A stretch of 64,000 nucleotides of DNA from contig NZ_CP071246.1 in assembly GCF_021496665.1 (NCBI RefSeq), positions 2,356,001 to 2,420,000 of the forward strand, written 5' to 3'. A program made the translations under genes and the position numbers. Within the stretch, counting starts at the first letter, position 1; every line of letters starts with the position of its first letter. Shown piece after piece: positions 32,257 to 40,746 of this stretch. Source of the stretch: Corynebacterium sp. CNCTC7651 (GTDB taxonomy: Bacteria; Actinomycetota; Actinomycetes; Mycobacteriales; Mycobacteriaceae). Under the pieces are notes generated by a model, which was not told the DNA's origin, ran no database searches, and was given only the letters and a program-made list of their open reading frames with translations.

Positions 32257-33098
32257 TGCGGCGAGCAGGTTGGGTGCGGGGTGTTGCGGTGGTTGCTGCG
32301 ATCGTCGTCACGCAGCCTGCGCCGGCGGGGGCCTCGACGGCCGTGGTGTGGGAGAACGGGGCCCACAACGGGTCCCCGGACGCGAACGCGCCGCGGCCCT
32401 CGCTGAGCCTATCCAAGCTCTACCTGGGGTATTGGGTGCTCCGCCACGGTGCGCCGGCGGACAAGGCGCGCGTGGAGCACATGATCCGCGTGTCCGACGA
32501 CGGCATTGCCACCCAGCTCGACGCGCGTTACCCCAACGCGATCGACGACGTTGCCCGCCAGTTCGGCCTCACCGCCACCGCGCGAAACGGGTACTGGGGC
32601 AACTCGGTGACCTCTGCGTATGACGTCGCCCGCTTCATCCAAGCCGTGCGGTGGGACCCGGTTGCAGCCCCGATCATCCTGGGCATGCGCACCGCCGCGC
32701 CTGTGGCTGCGGACGGCTCCCCGCAGAACTTCGGCACCTCGCGCCTGCCTGGCGCGCAGGGGACCAAGTTCGGCTGGGCCGACGACCCGAACTCCGCGAC
32801 CGGGTCCGTGTCTTTCGGACCCGGCTGGACCGCCGCCGCGCTGACCCTTGGTGGCCCGCAGGCGAATACCGACGAGGCACTGCGCGACATCCACGTTGCG
32901 GCCCCTGGCGCGCCGGGTTCTGGCGGGCCGGGCGGGCCGGGTGAGCCGGGCGGGCCGTTGACGATGCAGCTCGGCTCCTCGACCGTGCCCGCGCTGCCGC
33001 TACGCGACCTGATTGCCCAGCTCGTGCCCGGTTTGCCGCCGCAGATCCTGGCGTACATCCCGGCTGACTGGCTCGTGCCGGTCGGGTTGCCCCTGTAG
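32256..33098 (+). CDS. exported SxxK hydrolase-like protein, tandem copy 2
   Basis: This 280-residue paralogue of the preceding protein has a signal peptide ending near PAGAS (27). Its S51-L-S-K54 lies in SLSKLYLGYW, with WGNSVTSAYD and KFGWAD as later motifs. A Gly/Pro-rich spacer (GAPGSGGPGGPGEPGG) separates the catalytic part from a C-terminal about 40-residue segment that copy 1 lacks. It may be a secreted peptidoglycan-acting or inactive beta-lactamase-like enzyme. The iteron element begins 33 nt after its stop. Confidence 0.75.
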   Translation: MRRAGWVRGVAVVAAIVVTQPAPAGASTAVVWENGAHNGSPDANAPRPSLSLSKLYLGYWVLRHGAPADKARVEHMIRVSDDGIATQLDARYPNAIDDVARQFGLTATARNGYWGNSVTSAYDVARFIQAVRWDPVAAPIILGMRTAAPVAADGSPQNFGTSRLPGAQGTKFGWADDPNSATGSVSFGPGWTAAALTLGGPQANTDEALRDIHVAAPGAPGSGGPGGPGEPGGPLTMQLGSSTVPALPLRDLIAQLVPGLPPQILAYIPADWLVPVGLPL

Positions 33099-33130
33099 TC
33101 CGGTTTCGGCCGGGCGGTTGGCCTAGCGGT

Positions 33131-33360
33131 TCAGGGGCAGGTCTTCAGTGGCAGGTGTTTAGGGGCAGGTCTTCAGGGGCAGGTCTTCAGGTCGATACGT
33201 TTAGGTCGATAGGTTTACGTCGATAACCGCAGGTCACGCGCGTGCCAGTCACATGTCTTCGAAAAGTTGCATAAAATTGTGACCAGCAATTATCGACGGG
33301 AATATATGCCCCTGAGCCGACCTGCAGTTATGCCCCTGAGCTGGCGGGCCCGTGACCTGC
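33131..33360. repeat. iteron element, copy C (inverted relative to A and B)
   Basis: Positions 33131-33228 are exactly seven 14-bp units of two types. Four are type 1 (TCAGGGGCAGGTCT, TCAGTGGCAGGTGT, TTAGGGGCAGGTCT, TCAGGGGCAGGTCT) and three are type 2 (TCAGGTCGATACGT, TTAGGTCGATAGGT, TTACGTCGATAACC). The core follows (GCATAAAATTGT), then the opposite arm with TTATCGAC (33290-33297), ATATGCCCCTGAG and TTATGCCCCTGAG. GTCGATAA (33219-33226) pairs with TTATCGAC, and GGTCAC/GTGACC pair inside it. Confidence 0.8.
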
Positions 33361-33387
33361 GGGAACGCGGCGACGGCCACGGCGACG

Positions 33388-33445
33388 GGACGGCCGGGGC
33401 AACGCGACGGCCGGGGCAACGGGACGGCCGGGGCGCACTAGGCGA
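33388..33445. repeat. short GC-rich tandem repeat beside iteron copy C
   Basis: GACGGCCGGGGCAAC and variants occur about three times. As with copies A and B, the iteron element is bordered by a GC-rich array. The stretch up to 33491 holds no gene. Confidence 0.6.
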
Positions 33446-33491
33446 GCACGCCCGGCCCAGTGCCCCGTCCCGGCGCCCCGCACCGTCCCGC

Positions 33492-34532
33492 CTACACCGA
33501 CGCCAAGAATTCGGCCACGTCGCGGACGCGCCGGCGCGACTCAGCCGGCGTCGCGATGTAGTGGGTCGAGTGGTAGCGCTTCACCGTGATCGTCGCAGCC
33601 TCGCTGAGCATCATCAGCTCTTCCGGAAGCAGCGGAGCGACCTCATCACGTGTCGCCACCTGCAGCAACGTGGGCTGGCCCTCAGTAGGCGGCAACGTGG
33701 TGGGGTAGGTGAGCACGTACGCATCGGCGCCGAGCGCTCGACTAGCGCCGCCTGCACCAGCGTCGCCTGCCTCGCGTGCCGACGACACAAATCCAGCCCC
33801 TCCCGAAAACGCCCACACCGCAACCTTGGCTGCGCCGCGGGAACGGGCGAACGCGATAGCGTCGGCCACGCGGGCGGGGTCATCGATGTCCAGCACCGTC
33901 GCGCCGGAAAGCTCGGCCACGCCGGCGACCTCGGGCCGCCAGGCGTTATCGCGCGCGGAGCGGGGGCCGTCCCACACGGAAACCGCCCAGGTCGCGCCAC
34001 CCGCGCCCGCGCCACTACCGGTGCCCGCGCCACCACCACTGCCAACACCCGCGCCCGCACCACCACTGTCAGCGCCCGCGCCACCGCCAACGCCCGTGCC
34101 GGCGCCCGCACCACCACTGTCAGCGCCCGCACCACCACTGTCAGCGCCCGCACCACTGCCAACGCCCGCGCGACCACTCGGCACGAACACCTGCCCCAGC
34201 TCGCAGTCCTCCACACCCACAGCGCCGGGGAAGGCCACACCGGGCATGGTCTGGTCGATGCCGCTGCCCAGCATCAGCATCGCCGCGTGGGTGATGCGGT
34301 CGGGCAAAAGCGCCAGGTACTGCTCCGCCTCCTGGTCGTAGGTGGCCTCGATGTAGCTCACCAGCTGCTCAAGCTGCAGCGGGTCGGGCAGGGAACGTTC
34401 AACGCCGCCGACCTGGAAGGTGTCGGAGGCTTGGTGGTTGATCGGGTAATCGTCGTCAAGCGAGCCCTGCTCAAGGGGCTGCAACGGTTCCTCGGCTACC
34501 AAATCTTCACCCGATCTTCCGGCGCGAGCCAC
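33492..34532 (-). CDS. hypothetical protein with Gly/Ala/Asp/Ser repeats
   Basis: This 346-residue protein is not confidently recognised. A weak alpha/beta-hydrolase signal is present: KVAVWAFSGGAGF could be a nucleophile elbow, and a C-terminal THYIATPAES could hold the histidine. Residues about 120-180 are a low-complexity stretch of GAGADSGGAGAGTG-type repeats encoded at about 34000-34170, which looks like a recent repeat expansion. The GTG start overlaps the end of the M13 peptidase gene by 37 nt; a TTG at 34502 is an alternative. It is co-transcribed with the peptidase. Confidence 0.6.
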   Translation of the reverse strand: MARAGRSGEDLVAEEPLQPLEQGSLDDDYPINHQASDTFQVGGVERSLPDPLQLEQLVSYIEATYDQEAEQYLALLPDRITHAAMLMLGSGIDQTMPGVAFPGAVGVEDCELGQVFVPSGRAGVGSGAGADSGGAGADSGGAGAGTGVGGGAGADSGGAGAGVGSGGGAGTGSGAGAGGATWAVSVWDGPRSARDNAWRPEVAGVAELSGATVLDIDDPARVADAIAFARSRGAAKVAVWAFSGGAGFVSSAREAGDAGAGGASRALGADAYVLTYPTTLPPTEGQPTLLQVATRDEVAPLLPEELMMLSEAATITVKRYHSTHYIATPAESRRRVRDVAEFLASV

Positions 34533-36403
34533 ACCTTTGAGCCCTCTTCGACGTCGAAGGCGTTGTAGAACTCGTCCACGTTCGCGGCGATGACGTTGCA
34601 GCGGAACTCGGCGGGGGAGTGCGGGTCAATGGCCAGGAGCTGCGCGGCCATCTCCGGGCGGACCTTGGTGCGCCACACGCGCGCCCACGCGAGGAAGAGA
34701 CGCTGGAAGCCGGTGAACTCGCCGTCCAGGTCGTCGAACGGGGCGCTCTCTACGTCCTCGATGCCCTTGTCCGCCAGGTAGAGCTTGTACGCCTCCACGG
34801 CAATGCCCAGGCCGCCGAGGTCGCCGATGTTCTCGCCGAGGGTGAACTGGCCGTTGACGCCGGTCACGCCCTCCGCCCCCTCAAGCGCAGACGGGATCAG
34901 GCCCTGGAACTGGCCGACAAGCTTCGCGGTCAGCTCCTCAAAACGCTCGCGGTCCGCGTCGGTCCACCAAGAATTGAGGTTGCCGTCGCCGTCGTAACGC
35001 GAACCCTGATCGTCGAAACCATGCCCGATCTCGTGGCCGATCACCGCGCCGATCGCGCCAAAGTTCTCCGCCGCGTCCGCGTCCGGGCTGTAGAACGGCG
35101 GCTGCAGGATCGCGGCAGGGAACGTGATGTCGTTGACCACCGGGTTGTAGAACGCGTTGACCACCTGCGGCTCCGCCACCCACTCGTCGCGGTCGCTGGG
35201 CTTGCCGATCTTGCTCAGCTGGTACTCGTGCTCAAACGCGGAGCCGGCGCGCACGTTGGCCAGCAGCGCCTTGCCGCTCGGGTCCACCTCGAGCCCGTCG
35301 AAGCTGCGCCACCTGTCCGGGTAGCCGATCTTGGCGTTGAACTTCTCCAGCTTCTCCTGCGCGCGGGCCTTCGTCTCCTCGCTCATCCACTCCAGCTGCG
35401 CAATGCGCTCGCGGTACGCGCGGATGAGGTAGCCCACTAGCTCGAGCATTTCGCTTTTCGACGACGCCGGGAAATGCCTCTCCACATACTCCCGACCAAT
35501 TTCCTGTCCGACGATCGACTGCGCCAGCCCAACGCCGCGCTTCCAACGGTCGCGCTGCTCCGTCGCGCCGGAGAGGTGGGTGCCGTAGAACTCGAAGTTT
35601 GCCTCCCCGATTTCTTCGGTGAGCAGGCCGGCGCGGGCGCGCAGAATGTTCCACACGGCCCACAGCTGCCAGCTGGCCAGGGTCTCCGGGCGCAGCATGC
35701 CGGCCAAGTCCTCGGTGTAGGAGGGCATCATGTTGATCAGGCGGCCAGCCGGGATGCCGGAGGCGGTGAGCATGGTCTGGATGATCGCCGGCAGCTCATC
35801 CAACTCAACCGGGTTGTAGGTGGCCACCGCGTCGCGGGATTTCACCACGTCCCAGTGGCTGGAGGCCAGCTGCGTCTCCAGGGCGATAATGCGCGCCGCC
35901 GCGACTTCCGGAGTGAGCCCCAGCAGGTACTTCGGGGGCAGGAAGCCCAGCATGCGGGCTACGTGCGCCTCATACTTCTTCAGCGTCTCCGCGTGCTGCG
36001 GCTCGCGGTAGTACGCCTCATCCGGCAGGCCCAGGCCGGACTGGTAGAGATACGCCACCGCGTCCTCGCCCTGGGAATCCTTCTCCACCCAGTAGGTCAG
36101 GGGTGCGCCGATGCCGTCGCGCTCCAGCACGCCCAGGTTGCGAGCGAACTCTTCCACGTTTTCTACGGCGACCTTCTCCAGGTCCGCCTCCAGGGGCGCT
36201 ACGCCCGCGGCGTTGATTGTCTCCGTGTCCATGAAGGAGCGGTAGATCGCGCCGCCGCGGCTGTCGCTGCCCTCCAGCAGCGCGTGAACGTCTTCTTCAG
36301 ACTTATCGCGCAGGGCGTGGAACGCGCCGTCTATGCCGCGGTCCGCGGGGATTTCGTGGCTATCCAGCCATTCGCCGTTGACTAGTGCAAAAAGGTCACG
36401 CAT
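34496..36403 (-). CDS. pepO: M13-family zinc metalloendopeptidase (neprilysin/PepO type)
   Basis: The protein has 635 residues and no signal peptide. The M13 zinc motif is GHEIGHGFDDQGSRYDGDGN, with GENIGDLGGL supplying the third ligand and NAFYNP as substrate-binding strand; all are intact. The N-terminal helical lid domain spans about 1-390. Members cleave peptides of up to about 40 residues. A TACCAT box lies 6 nt before the ATG (leaderless). It follows the cutinase gene in the same direction after 38 nt. Confidence 0.92.
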   Translation of the reverse strand: MRDLFALVNGEWLDSHEIPADRGIDGAFHALRDKSEEDVHALLEGSDSRGGAIYRSFMDTETINAAGVAPLEADLEKVAVENVEEFARNLGVLERDGIGAPLTYWVEKDSQGEDAVAYLYQSGLGLPDEAYYREPQHAETLKKYEAHVARMLGFLPPKYLLGLTPEVAAARIIALETQLASSHWDVVKSRDAVATYNPVELDELPAIIQTMLTASGIPAGRLINMMPSYTEDLAGMLRPETLASWQLWAVWNILRARAGLLTEEIGEANFEFYGTHLSGATEQRDRWKRGVGLAQSIVGQEIGREYVERHFPASSKSEMLELVGYLIRAYRERIAQLEWMSEETKARAQEKLEKFNAKIGYPDRWRSFDGLEVDPSGKALLANVRAGSAFEHEYQLSKIGKPSDRDEWVAEPQVVNAFYNPVVNDITFPAAILQPPFYSPDADAAENFGAIGAVIGHEIGHGFDDQGSRYDGDGNLNSWWTDADRERFEELTAKLVGQFQGLIPSALEGAEGVTGVNGQFTLGENIGDLGGLGIAVEAYKLYLADKGIEDVESAPFDDLDGEFTGFQRLFLAWARVWRTKVRPEMAAQLLAIDPHSPAEFRCNVIAANVDEFYNAFDVEEGSKVWLAPEDRVKIW

Positions 36404-36441
36404 ATCCCCATGGTACTGGGCGCGTGATTAGTGGTTAGCGT

Positions 36442-37341
36442 CTAGCGGTCAGCGGTGTGGGCGACAATCCACTCCGCCGCCGCCCGCGGCGCCGCCTGGC
36501 CGTACTGCCCGTGCGCGCCCATGCCGGCAATTACCTTTGGGGAATTCGCGCCCAGCTGGCTGAACACCTGCACGAAGTCCATCACCGGCACGCGGTTCTG
36601 CGCGGCGGTGGTGCGCAGCGCCGGGCCGACCAGCGGGCGGAACTCCTCCTGGGTGGAACACACGATGTCGTCCGGCCGGCAGATCTCCAGCACTTTCCCG
36701 CTCAGCTCGCCGTAACCGCCGTCCAGGCTGCCCAGCGCGCCGCGCGAATCCTGCGACGTGCCCGGACCCAGCACCGCGCCGTTGCCGCCCTGGTACGGGT
36801 TGGCAATCAGCGCCACCGAATCGAGCCGCTCCGGGGCAATCGGCCCGGTGCCGTACGCGATGTCGTGCGTCAGCCGCGCCGCCACGTCTGCACCGAGCGA
36901 GTACCCAGTGAGGCTGAAGGTTGCGTTGGGGCAGGCATTCGCGAGCTTTTCGACGGTCCCCCGAGTCTTCCCGTACGCCTCCGCAGACGCGGCAGCGTAG
37001 GGGCGGGTAAGAAACGCGGCCGAGTTGTAGGACACCCACAGCGGCTGGATTTCACCGGCGGACGCGGCCTGGGTGAGCAGCCCGGTGGAGAACACCTGGC
37101 CGCCGTGCGGCAGGAACGTGGGCACGCCCGCCACGGTGTTGGCGCCGCCCGGCACCGCGATCAGGTAGTGCTGCTTGCAGCCCTGCTGGCGCAGCAGATC
37201 GCCGGCGTTGTGCGACGGCGTGATCGGCGCCGGCAGCTGGGCGTTTGCCGGGGCTGCAACGCCGGCCAGGCCCGGGGCGAGCAGCGCGACGGCAGCCGCC
37301 GCAGTTGCGGCGGCCTTGGCAAGGGTGCGAGTGAGCTTCAT
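36442..37341 (-). CDS. exported cutinase-family serine esterase
   Basis: This 299-residue protein has a signal peptide ending near ANA (34). The catalytic triad is visible: S148 in GYSLGAD, D224 or D225 between two cysteines (CRPDDIVC), and H277 in GAHGQYG. Cutinase-like proteins of mycolata act as esterases or phospholipases in the envelope. It starts 7 nt after emb, so it is the last gene of the dprE1-dprE2-aftA-emb operon. This suggests a role on envelope lipids. Confidence 0.87.
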   Translation of the reverse strand: MKLTRTLAKAAATAAAAVALLAPGLAGVAAPANAQLPAPITPSHNAGDLLRQQGCKQHYLIAVPGGANTVAGVPTFLPHGGQVFSTGLLTQAASAGEIQPLWVSYNSAAFLTRPYAAASAEAYGKTRGTVEKLANACPNATFSLTGYSLGADVAARLTHDIAYGTGPIAPERLDSVALIANPYQGGNGAVLGPGTSQDSRGALGSLDGGYGELSGKVLEICRPDDIVCSTQEEFRPLVGPALRTTAAQNRVPVMDFVQVFSQLGANSPKVIAGMGAHGQYGQAAPRAAAEWIVAHTADR

Positions 37342-37348
37342 GGGTCCC

Positions 37349-40300
37349 CTATTGGTGCGGGTTGCGGATCTTCATGTGGCCTGGGGTCCACCAACCCCAC
37401 CGGGAGATGGTCTCATACTCAATCTCCGCCGGCACGGGTGTGGCACCGGTGGAATCGGTGCGCAGCTCATACTTGGCCACAGAGCCCCAGTCGCGCTGCC
37501 AATCGTTGCGCAGGTAGCCCGGCACCTCGTAGGAATAGTTCACGGCCTCCGCGGTGGCCAGCGCGCCGCCGCCCAGGAAGTCCTGGAAGCCGGAGAGCTG
37601 GGCCTTGCCGGGCGCGTCCGGCATGATGCGGAACTGCGGGATCTCGGTCACGCCGGCGTAGTGGTTGAAGGTGCGCTGGCAGGGGAATTGGAACGCCACC
37701 GTCCAGTCCAAAAGACCCGGGGTGTCGGGGTCAATTGCGTCCGTCATTGCCTCAAGCTTCGGGTTGCGCAGCGGCGTGATTGCCAGCCAATCTTTCTCCG
37801 CGAGGGACTCGTCCACGCCCACCAGGCGCACCACGTCCGCCTCTTCCGGCAGGTCCGCGATGGGATAGCGCAGGTTCCTCCACGCCGGGGTTGGGCCCTG
37901 GTCCAGCATTTCTACGTCGCCGAGGCGTTTAACGGAACCGTCGTCACGCATGGCCCCGTACTCCAGCTTGAGCTCGGTGCCCTCCTGCTCCACGCCGTTG
38001 ATGTCGTGGTGCGCGATGCGCCCGGCGACGCTGGTGACCAGCAGCGGCGCGTCCGGGTCCGGCTCCGGGAGCTCGAACCAGACGGTGGTGATTTCGGCGC
38101 GCTTCGTCGGGTCGTCCTCGAAGGTGCCGGCAACCGGGACGCGGGTGTAGTCCAGGTTGAACGGCAGGCGCACCGTGGAGCCGTTGACGCCGCGCAGGCG
38201 GTCGGGGCGGTTGCCCTGCGTGCGCACCTTGGAGGTGGACTGGGCTTCCTCGCCCAGCTCATCCGCCGGCGTCTCCTGGGCGTTCGCGTCCGTCTGCGCG
38301 TTGGCGATGACGTCCGTGGTGTTGGAGTTGTCCACCGCGATGAAGGCGGGCACGCCGTCCGGGGTGAAGCCCTGGTTCTCGCCCGCGTCCAGGGAGCGGC
38401 CCAGCGGCACGCCGCCGACGGGGGTGAGGAAGCTATCGTTCGTGTCCTGCTCCAGCATCACGTCGCTAGCCAGGGCGCAGCTGTCGCCCTTGAAGGTGCG
38501 GAGGTTGCCCATGCCCACGGAGTAGGCAGGGGCCTGGGCCACGTACGCCTTGGCAAAGGTGAGGCAGGAGAACAGCACCATCAACACCGCGAAGATGGCG
38601 ATTGGGGCGGACATGATGCCGGCGAAGCGGCCGGCGTCCACGCGCGCGGCGGCGTCGAACTCCTCCGCCAGGCCCTGCTTCGCGGCGTCGTACCTGCGGA
38701 CGTTGTGGGCCAGCGATTGGAAGATGCCCACCACAAACACCAGCAGCGCAATCGCCAGCATGATGCTGTTGGCCTCCACCGCGCGGTACTGCACGGTGCG
38801 GTCCCACCACGGGACGCCGAAGGAGGAGACGTACCACCAAGCGTTCCAGCCTGCCAAGGTCAACGCCATGAGGAACAAGGTGGCGGCGATGGCGAACGTA
38901 CGGTTGCGGCGGGACTGCAGCGCCAGGTGCGACAGCACCACGGAACCGAGCGCGGCCACCGCGCCGCCCACACCGGCGTAGATACCGAAGTGGTGGGTCC
39001 ACTTGGTAGGCGTGAACATCATGAAGAAGACGGTCAGCGCGATGATCAGCACCATGCGCTCTACCGTGCCCTTGGTGGCGCCCGGGATGCGGCCGTACTT
39101 GGCCAGGCCCCACAGGATCAGCACCATGCAGAAGAACAGCACGAACATGGGGAAGCGGCGCGCCATGGAGGCATCCACGGTCTGCTGGAACAGGGTGGCG
39201 TAGCGCGCCCACTCCTCGTACCAGTGCATTGCGGGGCCGACCTCCGCGCGCACGGCGGTGGCTTCCAGCACCGTGGCCAGCGTCTGGTCCTTAAACACCG
39301 GCACCATCACGGCCATGCCCGCGCCCAGGAAAGGCGCCAGGTACGCAATCCACGGCGCCATCACGGTGCGGCGGCGCATGGTGCGGAAGACCGCGGGCAG
39401 GCAGATCAAGAACACGCCCACGGCGGACAGGCCGGTGGGCCCGCACGCCAGGGTGAACGCGGCGGAAATCGTGCCCAGCGCGGCGGGCAGCAGCCGGTCC
39501 GTGGCAATGGCGCGCTCAAACAACGCCCAGGTGAGGATCAGGCCGAAAGCGATGATCGGCTCCGGGCGGGTGCCGTTGTTGTACGGCAGCCAGAACGCCA
39601 GGAAGACAAACGCCGCCGTCCAATACGCCATGCGGCGCCCGCTCACGGCCTCGCCCAGGCGCGGGAGGATCTCGCGGGACAGGATCCACCAGATCAGGAT
39701 GCCGGCCAAGAGCGTGGGCAGGCGCATCCACATGGATGCCGTGGACACCCGCGCCAAAAGCGCGAGGATATCGTAGAACGGGGAGCCGAACGGGGCTTCC
39801 GGCACGCCGTACCAGCGGTAGTAGTTGGCCATGTAATCCGAGTCATTGGCCACGCGCGCCATGGTGAGCAGGAAGCCATCGTCGGACGTATTGGCGCCCA
39901 GGACGTGCCAGTACCCAAGCACCGCAAGCACCACCGCGTCCAGCGGGGTGAACGTGCGCCACCGCTTGGAAAACACCGGGGCGCGCTTGCCGTCCAGCCG
40001 GTCCAGGCGCCCCAGGGCCCACAGGCCCACCAGGGTGGAGATCAGCCCCAGCACCATGGCGGCGAGCTTCAGCGCGCTGGGTGTGGAAGTGAAGCGCGAG
40101 TTGATGTCGATTGTGGCGTGCAAGCCACCGTCGATAAGCATTTGCCCCTGAGCCGGGTCCAGCTCGGTGTAGATGCCGGTGAGCTGGGGGCGGTAGTCCT
40201 CCTCAACCTCCTCCTTGTGGGAGGTGCCGGGGATGGCAACCGTCATCGCGTCCTCCGCGACGGAGATTTCCAGCACGGCACCGTCCGGCAGCGCGGCGAC

Positions 40301-40735
40301 CTGCTTCGGGGTGAGCTCGAAGACGATGTGGTTCAGCGAAGACACCACAATGCCGCCGCCCGGCGCGGTGATGAACAGGCCGCGGTCCGTGGCTTCGGGG
40401 GAGGATCCGGGCAGCGTGGACAGGATGGTGGTTTGCCCGGGGCGCAGCGTATCGACGCTAGCCGCAGGCACCGCAATGTCCACCTCCTGCGGCGCGAGCG
40501 AGATCAGCGGCGCGTTGACCGCCGTGATCTGGTTGTCCTGCGGCCAGGAGAAGGAGGACTGCACCTGGTTGACCGGCAGCAGCGGCGTGAGCAGGAGCAG
40601 CGCGAAGGCGATCAGCCCGGAGAGCGCGGAGACCGCGACCAGGGATTGCGGCGCCCGCTGCGCGCGCACGGTGGTCAGCTGCGGCGGTTGCTTAAGCTGC
40701 GGTTCTCGCGGGGTCTCGTTGATCGCTGTAGACAC
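37349..40735 (-). CDS. emb: arabinosyltransferase Emb (arabinogalactan)
   Basis: This 1128-residue GT-C membrane enzyme has about 13 helices. It extends arabinan from decaprenyl-phosphoryl-arabinose and is the ethambutol target in related bacteria. An N-terminal carbohydrate-binding ectodomain (about 55-215) follows TM1. The catalytic loop GANTSDDGFLLTMARVANDS holds the acidic pair. A large C-terminal domain (about 700-1128) ends the protein. Corynebacteria usually have one Emb where mycobacteria have three. The GTG start lies 8 nt after TAGAGT and 11 nt from aftA. An iteron-like fragment lies in the coding sequence at 40129-40152. Confidence 0.93.
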   Translation of the reverse strand: MSTAINETPREPQLKQPPQLTTVRAQRAPQSLVAVSALSGLIAFALLLLTPLLPVNQVQSSFSWPQDNQITAVNAPLISLAPQEVDIAVPAASVDTLRPGQTTILSTLPGSSPEATDRGLFITAPGGGIVVSSLNHIVFELTPKQVAALPDGAVLEISVAEDAMTVAIPGTSHKEEVEEDYRPQLTGIYTELDPAQGQMLIDGGLHATIDINSRFTSTPSALKLAAMVLGLISTLVGLWALGRLDRLDGKRAPVFSKRWRTFTPLDAVVLAVLGYWHVLGANTSDDGFLLTMARVANDSDYMANYYRWYGVPEAPFGSPFYDILALLARVSTASMWMRLPTLLAGILIWWILSREILPRLGEAVSGRRMAYWTAAFVFLAFWLPYNNGTRPEPIIAFGLILTWALFERAIATDRLLPAALGTISAAFTLACGPTGLSAVGVFLICLPAVFRTMRRRTVMAPWIAYLAPFLGAGMAVMVPVFKDQTLATVLEATAVRAEVGPAMHWYEEWARYATLFQQTVDASMARRFPMFVLFFCMVLILWGLAKYGRIPGATKGTVERMVLIIALTVFFMMFTPTKWTHHFGIYAGVGGAVAALGSVVLSHLALQSRRNRTFAIAATLFLMALTLAGWNAWWYVSSFGVPWWDRTVQYRAVEANSIMLAIALLVFVVGIFQSLAHNVRRYDAAKQGLAEEFDAAARVDAGRFAGIMSAPIAIFAVLMVLFSCLTFAKAYVAQAPAYSVGMGNLRTFKGDSCALASDVMLEQDTNDSFLTPVGGVPLGRSLDAGENQGFTPDGVPAFIAVDNSNTTDVIANAQTDANAQETPADELGEEAQSTSKVRTQGNRPDRLRGVNGSTVRLPFNLDYTRVPVAGTFEDDPTKRAEITTVWFELPEPDPDAPLLVTSVAGRIAHHDINGVEQEGTELKLEYGAMRDDGSVKRLGDVEMLDQGPTPAWRNLRYPIADLPEEADVVRLVGVDESLAEKDWLAITPLRNPKLEAMTDAIDPDTPGLLDWTVAFQFPCQRTFNHYAGVTEIPQFRIMPDAPGKAQLSGFQDFLGGGALATAEAVNYSYEVPGYLRNDWQRDWGSVAKYELRTDSTGATPVPAEIEYETISRWGWWTPGHMKIRNPHQ

Positions 40736-40746
40736 GGTGACTCACT

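Noticed and set aside
33099..33491. A gene between the SxxK hydrolase pair and the repeat-containing hypothetical gene
   Set aside because: Frames here are made only of iteron and GC-repeat translation with no start signals.
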